Of a DNA stretch of 64,000 nt, positions 7,541 to 16,461 are shown in pieces (position 1 is the first letter of the stretch; every line of letters starts with the position of its first letter). The notes under the pieces were generated by a model, which worked only from the letters and a program-made list of their open reading frames with translations, was not told where the DNA came from and searched no databases. The stretch comes from Oceanobacillus polygoni (GTDB taxonomy: Bacteria; Bacillota; Bacilli; Bacillales; Amphibacillaceae). The stretch lies in contig NZ_PIJY01000024.1 of the NCBI RefSeq assembly GCF_008304605.1, positions 62,857 to 126,856 on the forward strand, read 5' to 3'. A program made the position numbers and the translations under genes.

Positions 7541-9847
7541 CTACTGCCATAACTTGATTAATTGATCAGACTGATTGCTGAGAATGTCAAACGCTTTATC
7601 AGAGATCAACCCATTTTTTTGCTGACTGTTAAGTAAATACTTAAATGTTTCCATGTGTTTAACGACTTTTTCCGAGGCCTGTTGATTCTCGTAAAGACTA
7701 ACTGCAGTTAAATGTGTCTTTAAAGAACGCGCAGCTTGATCATTTTGGAATTCTCCATCTATCTCGTACTGTTCAACAAGGTTTTTCATATATTCTGCAC
7801 TTATATAGGATAGACCGTAGCCCAAGCTATAGTCATCACCCTTCACGTTGGTGTAAGCATATTCAAATGTCTCGGCGTATCCAGGTACGTCCGATGCGTT
7901 GTTAATTACAGCTTCCACATCGGCTGGCACTGTGAATGGTAGTTTACCAGTTGGGTTGAACTTGCCGCGAATGACATCAACAATGGCGTCAGGAGTAGTA
8001 TTGAATGTAGCCAACACTGCATCTGCACCCGGCTCAATTTCATTGATCAACCATGGGTTTGTCATATTGACACCTAGAATAGTAGTATCCACCTGTTCTT
8101 GCAGATAGAGGATTCGCTCGGAATCAATCTGTGTGTCGGAATCCATATTCAACTCAACCGATGGTGGATCTCCCAAGGTGTCGTCTTCTCTCCAGCTTAG
8201 CGACGGAATCACGTAGATGTAAGCATGAGTCGCTTCCTCTGGGGAGTGCACAATCTCAATCGATGGGTCTGCCAACGCGATGGAATCAGCCAAATCTTCA
8301 CTTGCTTCCGCTGACCTCTCCTCACCTTTCTGGAAGACCTCGACGTAAAGCTTAACGTTCTCAACCTCATCGTCTGTAATCGGTAAAACTTGTCCGCTCG
8401 CATCGTTATCATTGCGCAACAGGACGATAGACTTACGGTGAGCTTTGTCAGCAATTGCCTGAGACTCAGGATCATCGCCAATTTGTTGGGCCAGCTCTGG
8501 ATCTACGTACGGATTCTCGAACAGACCAAGGTCATACATCTCAGTTAGCAAGGGAGAGATGGAATTGTCAATTTCGGACTCGTCTACTAGACCAGTATTG
8601 ATGGCCTCTATTAATGGTGCAACATCGCTACCTCCAGAGAATAGGGCGGTTCCGGCATTAATCGCCTTGGCATAACGTTCTGGTTCGGTCAAGTCTTCAA
8701 CGCCCCAAATACGTTCACTAATGATGCCTGTATCAGAATTTACATAACCGTTAAATCCTAACTCGTCACGCAATAGACCTTGAAGCATACCCTCGTTATA
8801 GGCGAATGCTACCTCCTCAAACTGTTGGTCATCGGAGAACCACAGGTGCTCGGGCAGTTGAACCGCGCTGGGTTCATTCACTGGCATGGCATAGTACGGC
8901 ATAATTGATGTTGTACCAGCTTCTATAGCTGCCTCGAACGGAGGGAGATGGTATTGATACAAGCTACCTTCTGTCGGGTATTCGTTCGTTTTCCCCCATT
9001 CATGGTGCGGGTCCGTACCTTCTAAACGTGGCCCACCGCCAGCGAAATGCTTAATGGTTAGCGAGACACTATTTTCATTTAATTCTTCACCCTGAAATCC
9101 TTCGACGATCGAGGTAATCATGTTGGAAACAAGCTCGGGATCCTCACCGAAGGTACCATCAGTACGCGTCCAACGTGGCTCAGTCAATAAATCTGCCATA
9201 TATCCGTAGATCTTATGCATACCAGCGGCACGCCACTCATTGGCAGCAATTTCAGCGAATTCCTTAACCAGCTCAGGGTCCTGAGTAGCTGCCAAGCCAA
9301 GCTCGCCTGGCCAGGTAGATAGCTGTCCACCGGCTTCTGAGTGGCCGAATGTCGCATTAGGATTGACGTGATTACGAGGATTTGAGGTCATTATAACCGG
9401 TATCCCCAAACGAGAAGCTTCGCCAAGTTCCTGAAACTCGTTATTGCGGATAGCTAAATCACGTGGCTCCGGGTCATCGCGAATGATAAAATAGCGCAAG
9501 TGGTCCTCAGTTAGGCTTATTCTACTCGAATTGTTATTGAGACTGGAGATAAGCATCAAACCGGCTTTCTCCTCTACAGTCATCTGTTCAATGAGATCTG
9601 TGACGCGTTCATTGGTAGGTAAGCGCCAATCCTCGTATGCGTCAAGAGATCCGTTACCGTTAAGGTCGCGGAACTCTTGCTGATCAATGGTGATACTGGG
9701 TTTCACTCGAACCTCGATTTCAGGAGAGGTGTTGGAGTTACCCGGGGTTGCCGCAACAACACTACTTGTGAGACCCAATGTGAGAGCGACGATTAATATA
9801 AGAGCGGGCTTTACGATCTTCTTTGAATTTTTAGGCTTTACAAACAT
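7541..9847 (-). CDS. Secreted glycoside hydrolase family 3 enzyme with C-terminal FIMAH-like domain
   Basis: Exported beta-glycosidase (GH3; beta-glucosidase or beta-xylosidase activity likely), 768 residues. A signal peptide covers about residues 1-33. Residues 61-76 (DLNGNGSLDAYEDW) look like a calcium-binding EF-hand/dockerin-type loop. GH3 N-domain marks are RTDGTFGED (228-236) and KHFAGGG (266-272), with the likely nucleophile Asp372 in YVNSDTGI. A second GH3 domain follows (SIVLLRND, then GKLPFTVP). The last ~65 residues resemble the FIMAH domain of secreted Bacillaceae enzymes. Base composition is visibly richer in G+C than its neighbours, suggesting transfer. Upstream XylR-like and cre sites favour a xylan- or xyloside-related substrate. 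Confidence 0.88.
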   Translation of the reverse strand: MFVKPKNSKKIVKPALILIVALTLGLTSSVVAATPGNSNTSPEIEVRVKPSITIDQQEFRDLNGNGSLDAYEDWRLPTNERVTDLIEQMTVEEKAGLMLISSLNNNSSRISLTEDHLRYFIIRDDPEPRDLAIRNNEFQELGEASRLGIPVIMTSNPRNHVNPNATFGHSEAGGQLSTWPGELGLAATQDPELVKEFAEIAANEWRAAGMHKIYGYMADLLTEPRWTRTDGTFGEDPELVSNMITSIVEGFQGEELNENSVSLTIKHFAGGGPRLEGTDPHHEWGKTNEYPTEGSLYQYHLPPFEAAIEAGTTSIMPYYAMPVNEPSAVQLPEHLWFSDDQQFEEVAFAYNEGMLQGLLRDELGFNGYVNSDTGIISERIWGVEDLTEPERYAKAINAGTALFSGGSDVAPLIEAINTGLVDESEIDNSISPLLTEMYDLGLFENPYVDPELAQQIGDDPESQAIADKAHRKSIVLLRNDNDASGQVLPITDDEVENVKLYVEVFQKGEERSAEASEDLADSIALADPSIEIVHSPEEATHAYIYVIPSLSWREDDTLGDPPSVELNMDSDTQIDSERILYLQEQVDTTILGVNMTNPWLINEIEPGADAVLATFNTTPDAIVDVIRGKFNPTGKLPFTVPADVEAVINNASDVPGYAETFEYAYTNVKGDDYSLGYGLSYISAEYMKNLVEQYEIDGEFQNDQAARSLKTHLTAVSLYENQQASEKVVKHMETFKYLLNSQQKNGLISDKAFDILSNQSDQLIKLWQ

Positions 9848-9868
9848 TTATACTCCTCCTTTATATAA

Positions 9869-9882
9869 TTTAAGCGCTTTCA
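9869..9882 (-). promoter_or_regulatory. cre site (CcpA) in front of the GH3 gene
   Basis: TTTAAGCGCTTTCA differs from the consensus TGWAANCGNTNWCA at one position. It lies about 20 bases upstream of the start codon, so carbon catabolite repression of the hydrolase is likely. Confidence 0.65.
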
Positions 9883-9929
9883 ATGTATGGTACATAAACT
9901 AATCACTTCTGACATTTCTCTTCATTCGA

Positions 9930-9950
9930 AGTTTGTTTTATAAACAAACT
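9930..9950 (-). promoter_or_regulatory. XylR-like operator upstream of the GH3 gene
   Basis: Perfect palindrome AGTTTGTTT-TAT-AAACAAACT. Known Bacillus xylose-repressor operators have the form TTAGTTTGTTTG...CAAACAAACTAA, so both arms match. Its place about 85 bases before the start codon suits repression of this gene. The regulator itself is not in the window. Confidence 0.6.
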
Positions 9951-10061
9951 ATCCAATAAGATTTAACTAAAAAGATAAAGGATTACCTTATTTCCTCTCA
10001 ATATCCGTACTTTATCTAGAAATAATCCTGTGTTACAACATTTTTCACTCCTTTCAAATTA

Positions 10062-10075
10062 TTTAAGCGTTTACA
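10062..10075 (-). promoter_or_regulatory. Second cre-like site (distal copy)
   Basis: TTTAAGCGTTTACA differs from the cre consensus at one position. It lies in the distal copy of the duplicated control region, 193 bases from the first. Confidence 0.55.
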
Positions 10076-10122
10076 TAGTTGTGAACATAGACTGATTACT
10101 ACGAACCTCCCTTCTAATTTGA

Positions 10123-10145
10123 TAGTTTGTTTTGCGAATAAACTA
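10123..10145 (-). promoter_or_regulatory. Second XylR-like operator (distal copy)
   Basis: TAGTTTGTT-TTGCG-AATAAACTA, a palindrome with one mismatch. It is even closer to the Bacillus XylR operator core than the proximal copy. Confidence 0.5.
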
Positions 10146-10200
10146 ACAAATTAGATTTATCTTAATAGATAATCTGTTATAAAGCAATAATAATTTTTAA

Positions 10201-10524
10201 TATTTACAAAAAACAGATATAAATACCTATAAGAGATTTGATCATAATTTTCATTTTATCCAATCCTGTTTCTTGCCTAACGAAATACTACCAACGAAGT
10301 ACGGAAATCATTCACGGCTCGACTATATATATTGAACCGTGAAAAAAGAACTATTGAAGATGCTAAAAATGGAGAAAGGAGTTAAAGCCTGTTTAGAAGT
10401 TCTTTTTTTATGTTATTCAAATGGAATAATACCTAAACGAAGTTATACCAAATGGATTTTAAACGGTATTAATGATGTAAAATAACTGTATCAATTTGAA
10501 GCGTTTTTAATAGTTTACAAATGC
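10201..10524. other. Intergenic stretch without a supported gene
   Basis: Contains an inverted repeat (TTCACGG at 10311, CCGTGAA at 10337) with no following T-run. It also holds a 41-codon open frame (10360-10485, plus) without a clear ribosome site, which I do not call as a gene. Otherwise A/T-rich with nothing recognisable. Confidence 0.4.
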
Positions 10525-10553
10525 TTGTTTTTTAAACATGTCCCTGTTATAAT
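10525..10553 (+). promoter_or_regulatory. SigA promoter of the lysine riboswitch-dapA unit
   Basis: TTGTTT and TATAAT separated by 17 bases; the predicted start is near 10560, about 35 bases upstream of the aptamer. Confidence 0.65.
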
Positions 10554-10594
10554 ACACATAACAATTAAATACTTTCTTATTTTAGATTTGTAAA

Positions 10595-10830
10595 GTAAGG
10601 GTAGAGGTGCAAAGACCATAAGTACTTACATGGAGGAGAATGAGCTCTGACGAAATGTAAGGGAAGGGGGATTTGCCGAAGTGGAAAGAAGACTCATCTT
10701 CTGAAGCTGGGCCTGTTATCAAATAGATACAGGACTGTCATATAGGGTACTATATGGAGGGCTATCAAGCTTAGAACGATAAAGAATGTTCTATAAGCGG
10801 CAGCGAGCTCTCTCGTTGCTGCTTTTTAAT
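10595..10830 (+). promoter_or_regulatory. Lysine riboswitch (L-box) with terminator
   Basis: The aptamer core elements occur in order: AGAGGTGC (10603), GGAGGAGAATGAG, GGGAAGGGGGATTTGCCGAAG, CTGGGCCTGTTATC, ACAGGACTGTCATA and GGAGGGCTATC (10757-10767). The expression platform is a 12-bp stem, AGCGGCAGCGAG (10796) with CTCGTTGCTGCT (10812), ending in five T. In this class lysine binding stabilises the aptamer and allows termination, so the downstream dapA is shut off when lysine is plentiful. Confidence 0.93.
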
Positions 10831-10878
10831 TTGGTCCTCCGCACCGATAAAATAATAGGATGAAAAGGGTGTGTCGAT

Positions 10879-11772
10879 ATGTATTTTGGTAATGTATTAA
10901 CGGCAATGGTTACTCCATTTAATGAGGCTGGAGAAATTGATTTTGAGCGGACTAAAGGGTTAGTTAATTATTTGATAGCGAATGGTACAGAAGGTTTAGT
11001 GGTTGCTGGTACAACGGGAGAATCACCTACACTTTCCAATGATGAAAAACTGAAACTTTTTCAAACGGTAGTAGAAGAAGTAAATGGAAGGATTCCTGTA
11101 ATTGCAGGAACTGGATCAAATAATACAAGAGCATCTATCGAACTAACGAAAGAGGCAGCGGCTACAGGTGTTGATGGGATTATGCTTGTTGCTCCTTACT
11201 ATAATAAACCGTCACAAGAAGGCATGTATCAGCACTTCAGAGCGATTGCAGAAAGTACAGCACTACCTGTCATGCTTTATAATATCCCTGGTAGAAGTGT
11301 GGTAAATATGGAATTAGAAACAATTGTCCGTCTTTCTGAAATCCCAAACATTGTTTCGGTAAAAGAGGCTAGTGCCGATTTAGATAAGGTTTCGGAGATT
11401 ATCAGCCATACTTCTGATAATTTCAGTGTTTATAGTGGTGATGATAGTCTTACATTACCAACCCTTGCGGTAGGAGGGACAGGCGTTGTGTCTGTGGCAT
11501 CGCATGTAATTGGTAACGAAATGAAAGAAATGGTCCAGCTTTTCAAGAATGGTGATGTAGCCAATGCTAGTGCTATACACCGACATATTTTGCCGGTAAT
11601 GAAAGCATTATTTTCAGCTCCGAGCCCTACCCCAGTAAAAGAAGCACTAAACCATATTGGAGTCCCAGTTGGTGGTGTGCGCTTACCGCTTGTACCATTA
11701 ACGGAATCAGAACAGGAATCAATTTATAAATTAGTAGCAGTCTACGAAGTGAAAAAAGCTGTTGGATATTAA
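10879..11772 (+). CDS. dapA: 4-hydroxy-tetrahydrodipicolinate synthase (DapA)
   Basis: Condenses pyruvate with aspartate semialdehyde, the first committed step of lysine and diaminopimelate synthesis; cytoplasmic TIM barrel. The 297 residues include the substrate loop GTTGESPTL, the catalytic Tyr134 in LYNIPGRS and the Schiff-base Lys162 in SVKEAS. Length and motifs are normal for the family. It follows the lysine riboswitch by about 50 bases as a single-gene unit with its own terminator. A spore dipicolinate role is also possible through the shared product. Other pyruvate-aldolase family members are possible in principle, but the riboswitch makes DapA very likely. Confidence 0.95.
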   Translation: MYFGNVLTAMVTPFNEAGEIDFERTKGLVNYLIANGTEGLVVAGTTGESPTLSNDEKLKLFQTVVEEVNGRIPVIAGTGSNNTRASIELTKEAAATGVDGIMLVAPYYNKPSQEGMYQHFRAIAESTALPVMLYNIPGRSVVNMELETIVRLSEIPNIVSVKEASADLDKVSEIISHTSDNFSVYSGDDSLTLPTLAVGGTGVVSVASHVIGNEMKEMVQLFKNGDVANASAIHRHILPVMKALFSAPSPTPVKEALNHIGVPVGGVRLPLVPLTESEQESIYKLVAVYEVKKAVGY

Positions 11773-11775
11773 TTT

Positions 11776-11812
11776 AAAAAAGGAGTAAGCAGGGATGCTT
11801 ATTCCTTTTTTT
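11776..11812 (+). terminator. Terminator of dapA
   Basis: AAAAAAGGAGTAAGC / GCTTATTCCTTTTTTT hairpin, immediately after the stop codon. Confidence 0.85.
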
Positions 11813-11819
11813 GGCAGAT

Positions 11820-11958
11820 AGAGGATGGGACATAACTAAAGTACTTAATGTTAAAGACGAACGATGTACAAACTTAGCGGAGTATATTTTCGGAGCGATT
11901 TATTTGCATCAATCATGTTCGGTTTTTATTTCATAAAAATACTTTTGTCCCAGCCTCT
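11820..11958. repeat. MITE-like intergenic repeat with GAGG-TGGGACA ends
   Basis: A 139-bp non-coding element with inverted ends: AGAGGATGGGACATAACTAA-AGTA at the left and TACTTTTGTCCCAGCCTCT at the right. An inner pair (CGAACGATG / CATGTTCG) would extend it into a long hairpin. The TGGGACA-ended hairpin type is a familiar interspersed repeat in low-GC Firmicutes. Only one copy is present in the window, so family membership rests on its shape. Confidence 0.5.
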
Positions 11959-11970
11959 AAACTTTCCTTT

Positions 11971-12008
11971 TTCCCTAAGTGAAATTACGATTCGCTTAGG
12001 GAATTTTA
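11971..12008. terminator. Hairpin, possible terminator
   Basis: TTCCCTAAGTGAAAT / ATTCGCTTAGGGAA with a TTTTAAT tail. It lies between the repeat element and the universal stress gene. Confidence 0.45.
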
Positions 12009-12108
12009 ATGTGCTATTAGCTTACCGAAAGCATTAAAAAACTAACTTCTCAATGCTTAACAATGTATAATAAAAGTAGCAATTAACTGTTAACGAGGAG
12101 GAATGCAA

Positions 12109-12543
12109 ATGGACCGAAAAATTCTCGTATCGTATGATGGTTCAGCTAGTAGTAAAAAGGCGATTGAAGAGGCAAAAATTCAGGCCTCTCTTCCAGCTAA
12201 AGCAGAAGTTCATGTTATTTCAGTTGTGACACCGGGAATTAAAAGTAACGATACAGCTATTGCGGGTAATATATCCATGTCAGATGCAGAATTTCTTCTA
12301 CCGGGATTACAACAAATTAAAAAGGAAATGGAAGCATCAGGAATTGTTACGGTAACGGACATTAGGACGGATTTTTCACAAAGTAATCCTGGGAAGTCGA
12401 TATGTGAATATGCTTTAGCTAATGACATCGATTTAATCATTGTAGGTAATCGTGGGATTAGTAATATGAAGAGTCTTCTGTTAGGTAGTGTAAGCAATAC
12501 GATTGTACACAACGCTAAATGCCCCGTTTTGATTGTTAAATAA
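12109..12543 (+). CDS. Universal stress protein (UspA family)
   Basis: Nucleotide-binding stress protein of 144 residues. Marks are the N-terminal ILVSYDGS strand-loop, the IIVGNRGISN stretch and the C-terminal ATP-binding motif LLGSVSNTIVHNAKCPVLIVK-like region, which fits the G-2X-G-9X-G(S) pattern of ATP-binding UspA proteins. The ATG at 12109 is preferred over 12103 because GAGGAGG would sit only one base from the latter. It is monocistronic. Its physiological role cannot be read from sequence. Confidence 0.88.
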   Translation: MDRKILVSYDGSASSKKAIEEAKIQASLPAKAEVHVISVVTPGIKSNDTAIAGNISMSDAEFLLPGLQQIKKEMEASGIVTVTDIRTDFSQSNPGKSICEYALANDIDLIIVGNRGISNMKSLLLGSVSNTIVHNAKCPVLIVK

Positions 12544-12667
12544 TCGATTTAATAGGACTAGGTTAAGTAAAGCCTGTTTGAGCATGGATTTTTTTGAATT
12601 TACTAAACGAAAGTAAGAAAAAGGACGAATAGTAAAATGAAAAGCAACAGAATAAAGGAGTATGAAT

Positions 12668-12895
12668 ATGGCTGAATTAAACTATGAAATTATAGAAACG
12701 CTTGCTGTTATTTCGGAATCTCCAAAAGGATGGACGAAGGAACTAAATGTAATCAGTTGGAATGGACGCCCACCAAAATATGATTTACGTGACTGGGCAC
12801 CAGGTAAGGAAAAGATGGGAAAAGGTGTAACATTAACAAAAGAAGAACTCGTTCAATTAAAGGAAGCATTAACACGTTTAGACACGCTTTCGTAA
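12668..12895 (+). CDS. YdbC-like PC4-fold ssDNA-binding protein
   Basis: Small protein of 75 residues resembling lactococcal YdbC, a PC4-like domain that binds single-stranded DNA. The shared pattern is visible as ISESPKGWTKELNVISWNG, then PKYDLRDW and KMGKGVTLTKEEL. The family has been linked to ssDNA binding and transcription or repair. The ATG at 12668 is chosen because AAAGGAG then has 7-base spacing; 12662 would be one base away. It is followed by a membrane-protein gene, perhaps co-transcribed. Confidence 0.78.
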   Translation: MAELNYEIIETLAVISESPKGWTKELNVISWNGRPPKYDLRDWAPGKEKMGKGVTLTKEELVQLKEALTRLDTLS

Positions 12896-12982
12896 TTTAA
12901 AGATTATGTGAAATTATTATCATGGGATACAGATAAGGATTCGTATAATAGATATAAAGATAAATGAAAAGTTGGAGATGCG

Positions 12983-13369
12983 ATGAAAGAGATCATTATT
13001 ACCCTTGCAGAAATTGTAAATAATATCCATGATATCCTTACAGATATGTTTGGCTTACATATGACAGATAAAGAACTCCATTTTTGGGTGATGGGTTTTA
13101 TCGGAATGGCGATTTTCTTTTTTGTCTATATCTTTTTCAAACTACTGGAAAAGCTTAAATGGAGTACAACAATATTTTCTTTCGTATATACATTTACGAT
13201 TATGATTGTTATCGTTTTTGCGATAGAATTGCAACAAGCGATTACGAATCGGGGAAACATGGAATTTGCTGATGCAGTGATGGGACTGTGGGGCTTTCTT
13301 GTTATGTTTTTTATCTATGCTGTAATTGCATGCGTTATTTACTTTGCTATAAAATTTATTAAAAAGTAG
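12983..13369 (+). CDS. Small integral membrane protein, function unknown
   Basis: 128 residues with three hydrophobic segments: about 35-54 (VMGFIGMAIFFFVYIFF), 62-82 and 100-125. The soluble N-terminus is short (about 33 residues). I recognise no catalytic motif or named family. The ribosome site GGAGATG precedes the ATG. It lies 87 bases after the YdbC-like gene and ends at a strong terminator, so the two may form one unit. Confidence 0.65.
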   Translation: MKEIIITLAEIVNNIHDILTDMFGLHMTDKELHFWVMGFIGMAIFFFVYIFFKLLEKLKWSTTIFSFVYTFTIMIVIVFAIELQQAITNRGNMEFADAVMGLWGFLVMFFIYAVIACVIYFAIKFIKK

Positions 13370-13388
13370 CAAAGATAAATCCAGAAAG

Positions 13389-13426
13389 AATGCACAACAA
13401 AGCGAGAGCTTGTTGTGCATTTTTTA
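13389..13426. terminator. Strong terminator between convergent genes
   Basis: AATGCACAACAA / TTGTTGTGCATT stem with a six-T run; it also serves the minus-strand ldh gene. Confidence 0.85.
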
Positions 13427-13440
13427 CGTTTTTCATCCCA

Positions 13441-14547
<1,107 letters not shown>

Positions 14548-14651
14548 TTACTGGCGAGGCTTATCTATATGAGATTAATCTTATATGGATTAGCCTTATT
14601 ATGATTAAATGCATACAAAATCGACATTTATGTTAACGCCATAGCTATACA

Positions 14652-14711
14652 TTTACTTCGTCAAATCAAATCATGTATACTTATGTGAAGATGTTCACTA
14701 AAAAGTTTAGT
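14652..14711 (+). promoter_or_regulatory. cydDC promoter with Rex-like palindrome
   Basis: TTTACT and TATACT are 18 bases apart. Over the predicted start lies ATGTGAA-GATG-TTCACTA (14682-14699), an imperfect inverted repeat resembling the Rex box TTGTGAA-N4/5-TTCACAA. It is followed by CACTAAA-AAG-TTTAGTG (14695-14711), a perfect 7-bp palindrome. NADH-responsive control by Rex is plausible but not proven. Confidence 0.4.
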
Positions 14712-14727
14712 GTTAGGAGGGGAATCA

Positions 14728-16461
14728 ATGGACAGGCTGAAGAAAATAGTAGCAGAACAGAAAGGAAAGCTCGTACTTTTTGTTGTGCTTGCGGTTCTTT
14801 CTGCAATTGCTATTATCGGTCAAGGTTATTTATTTGTAATGATAATTGACCGCGTTTTCCTAAAAGGCTATTCATTTTCAGAAATAAGCCCATTGATAAT
14901 TGGCTTAATTGTAGCGCTTCTACTACGGACAGGACTCAATTATCTGAATGGAAGAACAGGCATAAGAATGGCTACTATTGCTAAAAGAGCGCTTCGAAGT
15001 CAATTTGTACATACATTTTCAAGAAACCCGATGCAGGCATCGTTAGAAGGTCAATCAGGCAGGAAGGTTGGGCTGCTATTGGATACGGTAGATGAAATTG
15101 ATTCTTATTTTAGCAGCTACATTCCACAAGCTATCCAATCAACGATTGTACCGCTTTTCATTCTTGTTGTTATTTTTATGGAACATATGGCAACAGGAAT
15201 TATAATCTTAGTTACCGCACCATTTATTCCCATATTTATGATTATTATTGGTTTTAATACGAAAGACAAATCCGAGCAGCAGCTAGATAAGATGAATGCT
15301 TTCTCTGGCACGTTTCTCGATACGTTACAAGGGTTAACGACTTTGAAATTATTTGGACAATCTAAAGAACAAGAGAAAACCATTCGGAAAAGCAGCTTAG
15401 ATTTCCGTGATGCGACGATGGAAGTACTTAAAATTGCATTTACGAATTCCTTGGCGTTAGAATTCATTTCGATGTTAAGTATTGGTCTTATCGCATTGGA
15501 AGTTGCTGTTCGAATGATTATTTTTCAAGATATCATGTTTTTTACTGGCTTTTTAATGCTTATTCTTGCTCCAGAGTTTTATACGAAATTAAAGGAGCTG
15601 GGAAATTCATTTCATACCGGTAGGACAAGCATGGCGGCAGCGAATAAATTAGATGAAGAGCTTTCGACACTCGAAGATGATGAGGCTGGGTGGGGAGAAA
15701 TGCCTTTGGCGAAAAATAAGCCGCCACATATTAAAGTAGGTAATGCAGGATTTTCATACGAGGAAGGTGGATTTGCGTTAAAACATATCGACTTAGAAAT
15801 CGAAGCCTTTAATCAAATTGCGATTATCGGAAAAACAGGATCAGGCAAAACGACATTATTGCATATGCTTGCTGGACTTGTCCCACTTACAGCAGGAACG
15901 ATTCAAGTAAATGAAACTACCTTAAGGCAATACAGTGAGAAGGATTGGTTTGATCAATTAAGTTATATTTCACAAAATCCATATATATTCTCAGGTACGG
16001 TTGCAGAAAATATTGCAATCGGTTCTACAAAAAGCGCAAATCAAGAAGAAATAATAATAGCAGCTGAGAAGGCTGGGATTAATCGTTTAGTCGAGTCACT
16101 TGAAAGTGGATACGATACATCAATCGGTGAAGGTGGAAGAGGCCTTTCTGGCGGAGAGAAGCAGCGAATAGCACTTGCTAGAGCCTTTCTCAAACGACCG
16201 TCTGTCATTTTCTTTGATGAGCCGACAACAGGTCTTGATTTGCAAACGGAACAAATCCTTCAAAAATCAATGCAGGAGTTAGGAAAACATTCAACCGTTA
16301 TTACGGTTGCTCACCGACTTCATACTATTCAAAAGGCTGATAAAATAGTGCTTTTAGATAATGGTGAAGTTAAGGCAGTAGGTAAACATGATGAATTATT
16401 GACGACGGTAGAAGCCTATCGGAATATGGTGACTGTACAGCAGGGAGGGATGACAAAATGA
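14728..16461 (+). CDS. cydD: ABC exporter CydD, cytochrome bd assembly
   Basis: Half-transporter of the CydDC heterodimer in the cytoplasmic membrane, needed for assembly of cytochrome bd; it has been assigned thiol export and, more recently, haem handling. The 577 residues have about six N-terminal membrane helices (18-300), then an ATPase domain with Walker A GKTGSGKTT, Q-loop YISQNPYIF, signature LSGGEKQR and Walker B VIFFDEPT. The ATG at 14728 follows AGGAGGGG; a GTG at 14710 lies before that site. It overlaps cydC by four bases. The cydAB genes are on the opposite strand just downstream. Confidence 0.93.
   Translation: MDRLKKIVAEQKGKLVLFVVLAVLSAIAIIGQGYLFVMIIDRVFLKGYSFSEISPLIIGLIVALLLRTGLNYLNGRTGIRMATIAKRALRSQFVHTFSRNPMQASLEGQSGRKVGLLLDTVDEIDSYFSSYIPQAIQSTIVPLFILVVIFMEHMATGIIILVTAPFIPIFMIIIGFNTKDKSEQQLDKMNAFSGTFLDTLQGLTTLKLFGQSKEQEKTIRKSSLDFRDATMEVLKIAFTNSLALEFISMLSIGLIALEVAVRMIIFQDIMFFTGFLMLILAPEFYTKLKELGNSFHTGRTSMAAANKLDEELSTLEDDEAGWGEMPLAKNKPPHIKVGNAGFSYEEGGFALKHIDLEIEAFNQIAIIGKTGSGKTTLLHMLAGLVPLTAGTIQVNETTLRQYSEKDWFDQLSYISQNPYIFSGTVAENIAIGSTKSANQEEIIIAAEKAGINRLVESLESGYDTSIGEGGRGLSGGEKQRIALARAFLKRPSVIFFDEPTTGLDLQTEQILQKSMQELGKHSTVITVAHRLHTIQKADKIVLLDNGEVKAVGKHDELLTTVEAYRNMVTVQQGGMTK

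Larger units (their letters stand above)
9858..10200 (-). repeat. Imperfect tandem duplication of the GH3 promoter/operator region
   Basis: The block starting near 9858 and the block starting near 10051 are diverged copies. In both, a Shine-Dalgarno, a cre-like box, an ACATA-ACT-AT-ACT stretch, an XylR-like palindrome and an AGATTTA-CT-A-AGATAA stretch occur in the same order. The cre boxes and the palindromes are each exactly 193 bases apart. In the distal copy, the ribosome site is followed by ATG TTG TAA, so its gene has been lost. Confidence 0.65.

Noticed and set aside
8209-8481. 90-codon minus-strand open frame within the GH3 gene
   Set aside because: An alternative frame of a GC-richer coding region; no independent start signal.
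9930-10145. Palindromes read as phage or transposon attachment sites
   Set aside because: Both match XylR operator form and sit in a promoter-like order with cre boxes; no recombinase is near.
10360-10485. 41-codon open frame upstream of the lysine riboswitch
   Set aside because: Plausible codons but no Shine-Dalgarno and no recognisable family, so not reported as a gene.
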